A DNA stretch of 64,000 bases from assembly GCA_031769625.1 (NCBI GenBank), contig JAUIMM010000637.1, positions 2,209,501 through 2,273,500 on the forward strand. Reading direction: 5' to 3'. Positions 23,646 to 35,080 of the stretch are shown here, piece after piece. Origin of the DNA: Taudactylus pleione (taxonomy: Eukaryota; Chordata; Amphibia; Anura; Myobatrachidae). The notes beneath the pieces were generated by a model. The model was given only the letters and a program-made list of their open reading frames with translations, made no database searches and was not told where the DNA came from. The position numbers were made by a program, and so were the translations under genes. The stretch's first letter is position 1. Each line of letters begins with the position of its first letter.

Positions 23646-24009
23646 TTATACTATACCATCAATTGATAAAGAAATAGTGGGAAGTGAGGTTATGTGGGAG
23701 GGTAGGAAGACGATCAGCTCTGTCTTAGACATATTGAGTTTAAGAAATCGCTGGGACATCCAGGAAGAGATAGCAGAGAGACAGTTGGAGATATGAGTCA
23801 GTAGAGAGGGGGAGAGGTCAGGGGAGGAAAGGTAGATCTGACTATCATCAGCATAGAGATGATAATGGAGGTCAAAAGAACTGATTAGTTCACCTAGAGA
23901 GGACGTATAGAGGAAGAATAGTAGAGGTCCAAGAACGGAACCTTGGGGAACACCTACTGTAAGAGGCTGTGGGGGGGAAGAGGATTCATGAGAGGAAACA
24001 GGTGTCACG

Positions 24010-26175
24010 TAGATATTGAATGCGGATTGTAGTGTGATATTACCGAGTGAATTCGCATTGCGAATTCAGGCAATATCACAAGGATTTACTATAAATCCCT
24101 TGCAGGGACAGAGCTTGCGATAAAGCTCTGTCCCTGCGGATCCCATCCGCACTCTAGTCGCGGTATTTTTGGAAAAAATACCGCAACTAAGAGCCCGCGC
24201 ATTCACCGATCCACCGTCACTGCTACCCCCCACCGATGCTAAGCCCCGCCCCCGGCACTAAGCCCCGCCCCCCGCGATCACGGACCCCCGCGACCCCCCC
24301 TCCCTTCATTACACTTACCTGCATCCTCCTGGCCTCCGGTGATCTTCTCCGGGCTTCCCGATCAGGTGATCTCCCATACTGCACTGGGACCCCATCACCT
24401 GATGACCGGGCCCCCATGTACTATGGGAGACCAGCTGACCGGAGAGGAGCCATCACCGGAGGCCCGATCACCGGTCCCTGGATTCAGGTAAGTAAAAAAA
24501 AAATGTTTAATTTTTTTTTCTTTTTTTTACAGCAATCAGCTTGCGGTCTGCTTAGACCACACAGCTGATTACTGGTACCGGCTCCCGCCTCTGCTCTCCC
24601 CGTTAGAGCAGAGTGGGAGCCCGGTAACCGGGGGAGACTCTGGATAACGCCACCTCCAGGTGGCGTTATTATCACAGGGCTTCCCCCGGTATTTTTTTAC
24701 AATTTATTCTTAGTAACTTAGGTCGGATCACATTTCCCATTACAATTATGGGAAATGCGATCTGCTTTACTAAAAATAAGTGATACTGGGGGTTGGAGTA
24801 GAATTTTACTAATTCTACTCCAATTGCCCTGTAATAACTACAGGTGAAACTAAAATAATGTGAAAAGGGTGTGAAAACACCCTTTTTCACTTTATTTTAG
24901 TAAAAATAATGTTAATAAATAGAGCCCTGAGTGCATTGGTTTCTTTTTCTCTCCTCTTTGTAAATAGGAACATCATAGTGAAAAGAGTGGTGTTATTTAT
25001 GTGGCAAGCCACTATTACTAAAGCGTTGAGCACTTCGGCTGCAGTGAGTCAGTACTCCTTATGAGGGCTAGTATTGACGGTTTCTGCTCATCATTAATAC
25101 ACTTTTATGTTAAAAAGTTAGTTTGTTGATTGGAGACCTATTTTGCACAAAAACACTGAGGTCCTGATTCTGTGTAGCAGTTTATGCTGATGTTCACGAA
25201 TTTGTGTGATTTTTTTTGCTACTGCACATGTGTCTAAGTTGTTAAAAAGTCGCACAGCGCATGTGTCCTACAGTTTGTACGCACAGAGCCGCAATTGCGA
25301 CTGGAATGTATAGTGTCAGAAACATATTATAAATGTGTTGGGCGTGTTCATACACGTGAAGATGGTCTGTCTTATTGGGCGTGTTATGGGCGTGTCGCTG
25401 AAATGGTTGTAAGCTTAGACACTTAAGGCCCCAACACACGGTCATTTGCGATTCCCCTTGAAATCCTGAACAAACGATATTGTGCCTACAGATGGAACAA
25501 TTGTACAAACGACCAGACGTTATAGATGGGTCGTTAACGATATATCGTTTGCAGCAAACAACCTCACGATGCATCTGTTGGAATTTACATAGTGGAAGGG
25601 CTTAACTAGTGGGTATATAAAGCAGGCGCCATTTTTGCTTTGTGCACGTCTGCTCTGTGACTAGTGAGGCTTGGTCCCCCGACGAGTCCCTCCGACGCTC
25701 TGCTCCGTCCTCAGGCTCCGGAGGCTGGTCGGACATGTGTGCTTTTTTTTTTTTTTTTTTTTCTAATCTGTCATGTGGTCTGCTGGGAAACTACATGACA
25801 GACCAGCAGGACGGAGCCGGAGGCTGCTGCGCGGACAGGTAAGTCGGGGGGGGGGGGGTGTCGGGGGGGTACACAAACTTAACGCATCTGTAGGCGGTGC
25901 TGCGCATGCGCTGGTTTTACAGATGTAACAGCGCATGCGCAGCACTGTTTCCAGACGCGATAAGGTAGTGTAGAGAGGGAAAAGTATCTATTTCCCGAAA
26001 AGCTGTCATTGCAAAAATGACAGCTTTTCGGAATAGATACTTATGGAGAGGTGGAATGATGAATTTCACCTATAATTAGCTAGAACTCCATGAGAGTTCT
26101 AAAGCTAATTATCTCCAGATAATTTTTAAGTTTAATGAATAGGCCCCAAAGTGTGTTTATTCTGCATTCTATTCT
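24010..26175. other. MITE-rich non-coding stretch
   Basis: Several short hairpins are seen: CAGGGACAGAGCTT with its inverse near 24103-24137, GATAACGCCACCTCCAGGTGG near 24642, and a poly-T tract at 25743-25762 beside an inverted CATGTGGTCTG/CATGACAGACC arrangement. At 25430 TTAAGGCCCCAACACACGG resembles a piggyBac-type end. From 25880 to 26150 is a copy of the snap-back MITE right end also found at 7380-7640. No gene is supported. Confidence 0.5.
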
Positions 26176-28742
26176 GTGGTGATGGATTCCTATCTCTATA
26201 AACTTCTGGTAGCCGATGGCTATATGAAGCTGAAAGGTGATGGAGCTGAGGAAAGGAGGAGGATGAGGTCCTGCTGGACGAAGAAGTGGCTGATGAGGAG
26301 GGAGACTCGCTCCCACATGCCGCTGCTGGGGGGGATTAGGGAGAACAACCTGGACAATTACTGCCACTACCTGCGCATGGATGACGCCACCTTCCAGGAG
26401 TTGCTGCGTCTGGTGACCCCCTATATCCAGAGACAGAACACTAATATGCGGAGCAGAGCCGTAACTAGGGTAATGCGACCAGTGCCATGGTACAGGACAC
26501 CGCAGGGCAGGGGGCGCTGTTTGGGCCTGTCAATTTTCCTGTTTATTACCATTCTCACTTGTAGCTTCCTCTTCTTTTATCCCCAGCATCTTCTGGCCTC
26601 CCCTATCTCTTCCCTGGCCCTTCCCCATGAGGCCATGGCCCTTTTTCAAGTGCACTATCTTATGTCACAATGTCTTATGTGCTCTCTCTGGCAATGGGCA
26701 CTAAAAAGTTTAGTTACGGCTCTGATGCGGAGGGCCATTCCTGTTGAGGAGAGGCTCATTGATCCCCTGAGGTTCCTGGCTATAGGAAGGTCCTTTGAAG
26801 ACCTGAAGTTTGGGACCCTCCTTTCCCCCCAGGCTTTGGGCGTCATCATTCCGCAGACCTGCAAAGCCATTGTGAATGTCCTGAAGTACCAGTACTTTAA
26901 GGAGAGTAAAAACACTACACATATCTTTCTTGTGAAAGAAAATGTTTTTGTTTTTTTAAACAAAATGTAGAAAAAAAACAGCCAACATAGCTGTATATTT
27001 GCAACATAGCAACCGTTATGGCTGAAGATTTGAATTGTGGCAACCAACATGGCTGCATTTTCTTAAAGTGTTAACCAACATGGCTTAAATTGTTAATAGA
27101 AAAAAAACTGCATTATCAACAAGTTTTATCAGTCCCAATAGCTGTGCTGCTCTATGGCATACGGTGGTTCAGACGCCGGATTGAATAGGCCAAGAAACAC
27201 ATGGCGCAAGTACAGTTTGTGGCTCTGGCTTCCAACAATCTGTCTTTACGCCATGTATTTAGTGACAGTGTCCAATCTGCGTTGTCACCATCGTATACCA
27301 TGGAGTAGTAGATATTTTTAAGAATAAATAGCAAAATTACAATAAATGATTTAAAAAATTAAAAAATTGAGGTGGCTCCTTGTTCACCTCCAGCATGGCT
27401 CTGTACAGAGCCTCTGAGGATGTGGAAGGGTAAGTGGGTTGTGGATTATGGTGGGATGGGGTTGGACCCATGAGTGTAGTGGGCTGGTATGTGGCAGTCG
27501 ATGTGATGTAGAGGGCCCAATCATCTGAACTGGCTGTACAGTCGGCTGGGGCAGAGGCTCGTCAGAAAGCCATGTTGTACTAGCAAATTGCTTTGTTTTA
27601 CCCTTAATCACTGTTTCATATATGATGCGTTCGGCGTGGATCTGCTGTTCCGGATCCATAGCACGTACTGAACTGGCGATATGGGTGCCCAGATTATCAA
27701 ACATATCGGGCGGTGTTTGGAGGGCCAGCTCCACTTGTTTTATTAGTCCCGATGACTGAGACTGCTGGCTTTGGGCCTTGCGATGATATCTTTGCTTTGT
27801 AGGTGGGTGACTGCTCACTTCCCTCTCACTCTCACTGATGACCTCCATTTGGGGGGCAGGGCTCAGAGCCAGGTCACGTGTACCAAACTGTTGGAGGGGA
27901 GAAAAATTAAAATAAATATCATGTAATAATATTTTATTTTTATTATTTTATTCTAGTTTCCCTCAATGGTGAAGGAGTGGCAATCCATTGCTGAGGAATT
28001 CGGTCGGAGGTGGAATTTTCCAAACTGCGGCAGAGCATTTGATGGAAAACATATCCTCATTACCCCACCTGCCCACAGCGGATCGTATTATTACAATTAC
28101 AAGGGGGTTTTCAGTATAGTACTCATGGCGATGGTGAACGTCAACTATGAGTTTATATTTGTTGATGTAGGGAAAAATGGCTGTGCTTCGGATGGAGGGT
28201 ACTTTAAAAAAACCCTCTTATATGAGAGACTTGCCTCCAAACACCTGAATTTGCCAACTACAGTGGAAACGAAGCACAGCTTTAACTTTGTGCTTGTCGC
28301 TTACGAGGCGTTTGCTCTACATGAACACTTGATGAAGCCATACACGCAAAAGGGCCTAACTAAAGAAAAGCGCATCTATAACTACAGGCTAACCAGGGCA
28401 CGGAGGATTGTGGAAAACGCCTTCGACATTCTGAGCAACCGGTTCAGAATATTCCCTACAGCAATAAATCTGAGTGTGGACAAAATTGATTTGGTCTACT
28501 TGGCATTCTGTGTCCTACACAATTTTCTGAGAAAAAAAACAACCAGCCAACAGAGTACATCAGACACAGCTATACCAGACGAACCGGACCAGCCAGAGAA
28601 GACAGTCCAAATGCACTCTGTGGCACAACCTGTCAATCTGGATACAACGGGGACTGCGCGGACTATAGAGTTCAGGGATCAACACCTGACCAATTTTAAT
28701 GGAGTTGGGGCAGTGCCATGGCAGAAGGACTGTATCCATTGA
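26176..28742 (+). pseudogene. Harbinger-2 transposase (HARBI1-like), inactivated
   Basis: Exon 1 (26176-26901) encodes the N-terminal region (DNYCHYLRMDDATFQELLRL, later EERLIDPLRFLAIGRSFEDL). Exon 2 (27957-28742) follows the acceptor TTCTAG and starts FPSMVKEW. The nuclease domain has FDGKHILI (first D), GKNGCASDGGYF and a VENAFDILSNRFR glutamate. Three lesions are visible: a 271-bp MITE interrupts exon 1; the expected donor after AAG reads GAGAGT where GTGAGT is expected (26902-26907); and the conserved aspartate before EAF is tyrosine (TAC at 28302-28304). By spacing, 36 residues before the glutamate, this is probably the second catalytic acid. The left start is a guess among several ATGs. 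Confidence 0.85.
26454..26724. mobile_element. hAT-type MITE inserted in the Harbinger-2 transposase
   Basis: 271 bp with ends CAGAGCCGTAACTAGGG and an inverted AGTTACGGCTCTG. A perfect 8-bp target duplication, ATGCGGAG, flanks it at 26446-26453 and 26725-26732. The transposase codons on the two sides line up across one copy of the duplication, which dates this insertion after the Harbinger. Confidence 0.92.
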
Positions 28743-29130
28743 ACAAATGTGGTCAATTTGGGACTGTTTTAAAAGGACTTTACTAACAAACATTCGGCAC
28801 GGTGTGTATGCACTGTGTCTATACTTACCACATCCAGAGTCGACGATCCTCCCGCTTCCTCTGTGTCCGCTTCCCGCTTTCCTGGCACATTCTCAACCAT
28901 TAGACACTGAGAAGCTCTTTGTGGTTCTCGGTCGTGAATGAAAAGAGCAGGTCAAAGTAACATAAGTTGCTCTTGTAGACATCACCGTCCCCTGCTTCTG
29001 AAGACCACAAGTCCAGTCGTTTCTTGTACTCTTTGAGGTACACTGTGTGTAGATTTAGAATTTTGGCCTGCACCCATTTTGGACAGGCCTCACTGTGATA
29101 GGGCTTGCTGTATGTCACAAGCTCGGTGAT
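27384..29130 (-). pseudogene. MADF-domain accessory gene of Harbinger-2
   Basis: Two candidate minus-strand exons. The first (about 29130-28829) encodes a MADF-like region with YLKEYKKRLDLW and YFDLLFSF and ends at donor GTAAGT (28828-28823). The second (27887-27384) follows a CAG acceptor and encodes a Q/S-rich linker and a helical C-terminus (VELALQTPPDMFDNLGTHI), consistent with a BESS-like oligomerisation region. A stop at about 28900 interrupts the first exon, so the gene is probably dead. MADF proteins are the SANT-like DNA-binding partners in some Harbinger elements. Its exons interleave with those of the transposase on the other strand. Confidence 0.65.
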
Positions 29131-31304
29131 GGCTGCAGTTTTTTTTTCCCCTGTTGCTGTAATCCTCTAGTTTTATTTTCCAGAGACACTAACGGCTTTG
29201 ATATAATTCAAGTTCTCTAGCACTATTCATATTTGTGTAAAAAAGGGGATAAAAACTGATTATATATACCAATTTTTTTTACCAATGTTTTTAATGTTAT
29301 ATTGTTGTAATGTTTTAACATCTTTAATGTTTTTACTGTTTATATTTTTGAAAATGTTTATCTGTTGATTGGTGATTTTTAAAATACATTATACATAATT
29401 TTACAGTGTTGAACATTTTCCTTTGGATTGTAATACCATATTGAACATAAAAAATTTGTGGTCGTAAAAATATTTTTCAAAAATAGGGAGATACACTGAC
29501 GTACCATTACGCCAATGTCATAAAATTGGTGTCCCGGTGGCATAATAATCACAATATTAATACGCCTGATTAATAACATTGGCGGTGCAGGGGTTAATAA
29601 ACATTGGTGGCACAGTGGGTACATTGGTAGTGCAGGGGTTAATAACATTGGTGGGGCAGGGGGTGAATTGCATTGGTTATACAGTAGGTACATTGGTGGT
29701 GCAGGGGTTACTAAACATTGGTGGTATAGTGGGTACAGCTCAAAGTGGGTGTATCGATACCTTGCTCATACAGACGCACGGATGTACAGCAGGGAATGGC
29801 TTGTAGTGGTATTTGCATGAAGTCGCAGATGCTCTAACAGCAAAAGACACAGACACGGGAGCTACAGCGTCCGATTCAGAATCAGACCCTCAGGTACTGA
29901 CCGAAATGCTGCTACCTGAGCCAGTCACCTTTATATCCCTTTCACACATTCATCAATCACATAGTTTTATCCTGAATTCAGATGCGGCCACAAATGCCAT
30001 CGCAGCTGCGATATCTCACAGATTTGCAATTGCAAAAAAAATCTGCTAATGACTCACTCCAGAGCTTAGAGGCGTCCAATGAAGGCATTTCACATCTGCC
30101 GCTCGCGCATAAAGCCGTAAACATTGGACACGCAGACAGAAGTGTCACCGGTTATGGTGACACCCGGTGCAGGCATCATATGCCCCCCCCCTGTCCACAA
30201 AAAGGGGTGTGGCCTCGCAGAAAACCCCGCATGCATCACTCAGGCGGCGTTCCCAGAATCCTCGGAGATGCTGGGCTGCCCCCAAACCAAGGAACAACTT
30301 CCCGCGGCTGCACTTTCAGTTCCTCCTCTGCGACAGGAGCCAAGTGCTGCAGGAGAATGTCACACTGCATCACCAGGCTCCTGTCACTGAGGAGGAGCCG
30401 GCATATTGGTGTCACCCCTCCGAGGGTGACACCCGGGTGCGGCACGCACCCCCATAGCAACGCCAGTGGATGCAGATCAGGCGGCCATCAGCCTTCTGAG
30501 TAAGTCTAAGCTGCCGCAGACACAGGGGGTCTCCAGACACACAGAGGGCTCTCCTGCTGTGGGTGAGGACGCAGTGGATAATTTATGGACGCCCAGAAAA
30601 CAGTGTTTATATGGTCCTGACACGCCTGGGTTTCTCTAATCACCCCCCCGTTACCTGCCCCAAACGCTAAGTGTCACTCACTTTGCGAGTGAATCCTCTG
30701 TGTGAGCATAATCGCAATTCAACCGCTGCGTGCGCCCAGTGCAGTTTACACTCATGCACATATTTTTTATTCTGGATTATCAAGGGCCAAAATCCATTTA
30801 TAAGGATGTGTGAAAAACCTGTACTCTCCACTGCATGTGTCAGATGTGCATTAGTCATAATGTGGGCCTGTTTCCCTATTATTACTAATTCCTATCATTT
30901 AAATTGGGCATTTCTCACAAATACACATTGAAGCAGGTGTGAAAGAGCTCTGACACTCTACATTCTATTATAAAATCAAACCCTTTAAAGTTAAACAATG
31001 CTCTAAGTACACATATAAATCTAAATTCAGAAAGCACATCGTGGACCATCATGTGTAGTTTACTGGCATATTGTAAAGGAACCTGACAGCTGTGTAAATA
31101 CACCCCATTGAGCGTATGTACATGGATAATATATAGAATTATATACACATATATTTATTATGTAGAAGCTTTGACCTGAAGTTATAACCACACCGCAAAT
31201 TTACAATTGAGGCAGGGAGGGATGTGGTTATTTTAACCCCTCCGATTTGTCCCTTATTTAGTAGAAAGACTGCATAGCAGCACTAATAATAATCACATAA
31301 TAAT
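28830..31304. other. Non-coding repeats right of Harbinger-2
   Basis: After the MADF exon, A/T-rich sequence leads to an imperfect repeat of ACATTGGTGGTGCAGGGGTTAA at about 29575-29735. From about 30150 to 30472 lies GC-rich sequence with inverted GGTGTCACC-type blocks. Its right end (reverse complement CACTGGCGTTGCTATGGGGG) looks like a hAT-type MITE terminus. No gene is supported. Confidence 0.45.
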
Positions 31305-31963
31305 TAGGGATGTGCGCCGAACCATTTTTATTGGATTTGGATTTGGCTTTGATTCATCGTCTGGCTTTGGATTTGCCAAACCTGCCATGACTGGTTTTGT
31401 ATTTGTATTTGGATTTTTTTACAAAAATTGCCACAAAAAAAGCTAAAATCACATAATTTGCTTTTTTTTGCTTCCTAGAGTATTATTAAACTCAATAACA
31501 TTAATTTCCAGTCACTTACAGTCAATTTAGACCACCTCACAGCTTACAATATTGTTTTCACCATTACTGGCCAAAGGCTGCAGTGAGCTGGCTGGTTACT
31601 AAGTGACAGAGCAGAGGCACAGACACTGCAGTTTAAAGCACATTTATGAAACATTGCCACACAGCAGTGGCAGAAATAAAAGGTAGTGCAAGATGGAATT
31701 GTCCTTGGGCCCCCCCACCCACACTTATGTTGGGTATTAAAAAGGACATGCACACTTTAACAAGCCAAGCATTTCAGCGACAGGGACTGCCACTTTTGTG
31801 GCTGAAGTGCTTAGTTTGTTTGGGCCCCCACAAAACAAGCTACCAATTGTCTTAAGGCAACAGCTCTACAGTGGCAAGATGTCACCATCACTGCCATCCT
31901 CACACTCATCAGTGTGTACATCACCCTCACACAATATTAATTCATCCCCGCTGGAATACACCA

Positions 31964-34900
31964 TTACAGAAGACTCTGTACTGTGACATAATTGCCTGGA
32001 AATGTCTTCCTCATGATAAACATCATATTTTCCACATTTTGAGGAAGTAGCCTCCTACGCCGTTCGCTCACAAGGTTCCCGGCTGTGCTGAAAACTCTCT
32101 CTGAGTACACACTGGGGGGTGGGCAGCTTAAGTAATGCAAAAACAGTTCATACAAGGGCTTCAAAATTGCCTTTTTTTCCTTCCAGTACTCAAAGGGACT
32201 CTGTGACATGTCTATTTGTATGGTGTCATGACAATAATCATCCACCATTCTTTGGATGGTGATCGTATCAGATGGAGTTACGGTAGAGGTGTCACTAATG
32301 TTGGACAATTCTTTTAGACCCAACCAGATGTCAAAATGTTGGGTTGACTTACCTGCATCACCACTGGTTCTTTTGGGAAAGCTGAATTTTTTTCTGGCTG
32401 TTGCTGAAGAAACTGGAGGAGACGTCGTAGTGCTTGTGACACTTGCCAACTTGCTCACCAGTATTTCTTTGCATCTTTTAAGATCTGGGTCAGTTGGAAA
32501 GAAAGATACAGCATACGACTTAAACCTGGGATAAAGCACAGTTGTTAAAAGGTAGTGATCAGATTTCAAGATCATGGCCACCCATGGATCCTGGTGAAGC
32601 GAATAAAGAACTTGATCTACAAGTCTGGCATACTTTGCGGATATGCTTTATTTAATCTCCTCATTCAATTTCTCCAGCTGATTTTCCAAAAGCCTAATTA
32701 GAGAAATAACCTTACTCAAGCTAGCAGTGTCAGCACTCACTTCACATGTGGCTACTTCAAATGGTTTGAGCACCTCGCACAAGACAGAAAGAACTCTGCA
32801 CTGTGTTGGGCTAAGGTACATTCCACTTCCTCTCCCAATGTCATGGCTTGTTGTATAGCTATGGATGGCTTTTTGCTGTTCCTCCATCCGCTGAAGCATA
32901 TAAAGGGTGGAGTTCCGCCTTGTTACCACCTCTTGCTTCAGTTGATGGCAGGGCAAATTAAACTGTTCTTGCAGGTGCTGCAAACTCCTGCATGCTGTTG
33001 CTGAATGACGAAAATGTCCAAAATTTTTTTGGCCCACAGACAGCATCTCCTGTACGCCCCTGTCATTTTTTAAAAAACCCTGCACCACTAAGTTGATTGT
33101 GTGAGCAAAACAGGGGATGTGTTGAAATTCACCCAGCTGTAATGCTTACACAATATTTGTGGTGTTATCAGAAATCACAAATCCTGAGGAGAGTCCAAGT
33201 GGGGTAAGCCATGTTTCTATGACATCTCTTAGTTTTTCTAAGAGGTTGTCAGCGGTATGCCTCTTATTGAATCCGGTGATACACAGAGTAGCCTGCCTCT
33301 GAATGAGAAAAATCCAAAAAACACACAGGTGTGCTGTCAGATGTTCCCAATATCAGCTTTATCTGTGGCAGCTCACTAGAGGGTTCTGTACCCCAGAAAC
33401 AAAGATAAAAAATATATATAGTATAGCGCTCAAACTGACACAGTTGAGTCTGTTAGTGCTCTTTTATTAAAAATTAATAAACATGAAAACATGTAGTGCA
33501 CATAGCATAAAACATACAATCCAATAAGTACCAATCTCCATTCTAAATGCAATGCAAAATTGTTGAATAAGCATGGAACACAGGGCCTGATTCAGACCCG
33601 CTCGCGAGCGCTGAGTGCTCGCAAGCGGGTCGATGTTGCCCAAGTGCGCATGCGCACGACGGAGGCTGCTCCGTCTTGCGCATGCGCGAGACCCGGATAG
33701 CGACGGGGAAGCCGTCGCTCCGGGTCTCGCACCAAAGGGGGCGTGCTGTCGATGGTGAGTGACAGCACACCCCCTTTGGTGGGCGTGCCGGTGGCGTGGC
33801 TGGTCAGACGGAGGCGTTCCCATGGGAATGCCTACCGTCTGGGTCCGGCCCCACTGACATCACTAGTGATGTCAGTGGGAGTGTTTTTGGCTCTGATAGA
33901 GCCAAAAGCACTCCAGGGCTTGTGGCAGATGAGACCCTACCGCAAGGGTCTCGTCGCAAGCCTTGACCATCGCGACCATCTTTTTGGCCGCTCGCATAAG
34001 CTGTGGGTGGTCACCCACAGCTATGCGAGCGGCCAGGAGGCCACTCCAATATTAGGTAGGACGGCCCTGATTCAGAGCGAGCGCTCTTGTCAGAGCGTCC
34101 GGCTCTGAATCAGGCCCACAATCCTCAATTATGGTAATCATTTCAGTGCAGAGTTATAACTTATTGAAATAAAGTAGAGCAGCAGTCAATAGCAACAGTT
34201 ATAATTCACTGATCAGTCTAAAAGGTATCAAATAAAGCTCCTAGGATCCGTTTAGAGAAAAGAGGGTTCCTTATAATAACTGTGGATGTTTCTTTTACCG
34301 CTAAAGCAATATTCAATATATGATGTAAAAACACTCCTGGAGTGCTGGTCCCACTGATAATACCTGTCCAGAGGGGGAAAGATCTTTTCCTATCGGCAGG
34401 TGTGGTGCCAAATATAGCACCCTGTGTGGAACACAAGTCGTGGCTGTGATGTTATCCTTATCTCCTGACACTCGTTAGCAATGCGGCCCCGCTGGCAGAT
34501 CACCGCCAATAGCTGGTAGCCTCTGGTGTCCCCGTGTGATGGCAGAGGAGTAGTAGAGAGAAGGGAGCTAGCTGGTGCTGGACAGCTTGTTGTTATTTTT
34601 TTAGCACCAGTTTCTGATGTTAGAAAATACTTGTCATGAGCTTGCTGCAGATGACGTAATAGCATGGAGGTTCCTAGATGCTTAAAGTCCCTATCTCTAC
34701 TGTGGTTCCACAAGGGCTACAGATGGCTTGACAAATGTTGTCATGATTTTGGTAAAAATAATTCCAGACATAAGAGGTGGATTTGTTGGTCCTATGCCCA
34801 GGAATGACAATGGCCTTCTTCTTATCATCGCCAAGAACTGCTTCCACCGGCGTCTAACTTACACAAACAACATCCTCATCCTCAATATCTTTATTAGTGC

Positions 34901-35060
34901 CAGTATCAGCTACAGAAATATCCCCCTCATCCTCTTGCAATTCCACGTTGGCATCCTAAATTTCTATGTCATCAGCAATACTTATGCTGCACATCCCCAC
35001 AAATACAGAGGGAGCAGAAACTGTGGAAGGTGGCTTCTCTGAAAGGTCAGGCTCACACAT
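31964..35060 (-). pseudogene. hAT-B transposase, broken by insertions and frameshifts
   Basis: The C-terminal part (32581-31964) carries the hAT dimerisation domain: FEYWKEKKAILKPLYELF, then PPPSVYSERVFSTAGNL and RRRLLPQNVENM. 33088-32648 encodes a middle segment of the core (NDRGVQEMLS, QEVVTRRNSTLYMLQRMEEQ). A large insertion separates this from the BED-finger region (about 34800-34600: KHLGTSMLLRHLQQAHDK). Further N-terminal sequence resumes at 37143-37620 beyond two more MITEs (EKRKF/ARKGSGL-like block near 37330-37400). Several stops and shifts remain even outside the insertions. The protein was a DNA transposase acting on hAT-B ends. Confidence 0.85.
33583..34117. mobile_element. Harbinger-type MITE copy 1, nested in hAT-B
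   Basis: Inverted ends GGGCCTGATTCAGACC and GGCTCTGAATCAGGCCC, with 3-bp ACA flanks on both sides (33580-33582, 34118-34120). The interior contains long inverted GC-rich blocks around TGCGCATGCGCACGACGGAG and a GACATCACTAGTGATGTC palindrome near 33859. A second copy lies at about 45536-46052. Confidence 0.8.
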
Positions 35061-35080
35061 AGCACTCGTGGACACACTTA

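Larger units (their letters stand above)
21783..24008 (-). pseudogene. L2-like LINE reverse transcriptase, interrupted and decayed
   Basis: Minus-strand LINE fragment. From 24008 to about 23650 it encodes the RT core with [13 protein letters not shown] and the catalytic YADD in [10 protein letters not shown]. Near 23359-23253 is an LGVILDSSL block. From about 22640 to 22143 lies the C-terminal RT/thumb region with SRLDYCNLLSG, LHWLPFPFR and LWNSLPL, typical of L2 and Rex1-like LINEs. The 3' tail is a run of ATA/ATT triplets at 21783-21815. It is split by a MITE at about 22658-23244 and by a hAT-like MITE at about 23391-23645. 5' truncation is usual for LINEs and the N-terminal endonuclease is not seen. 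Confidence 0.82.
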
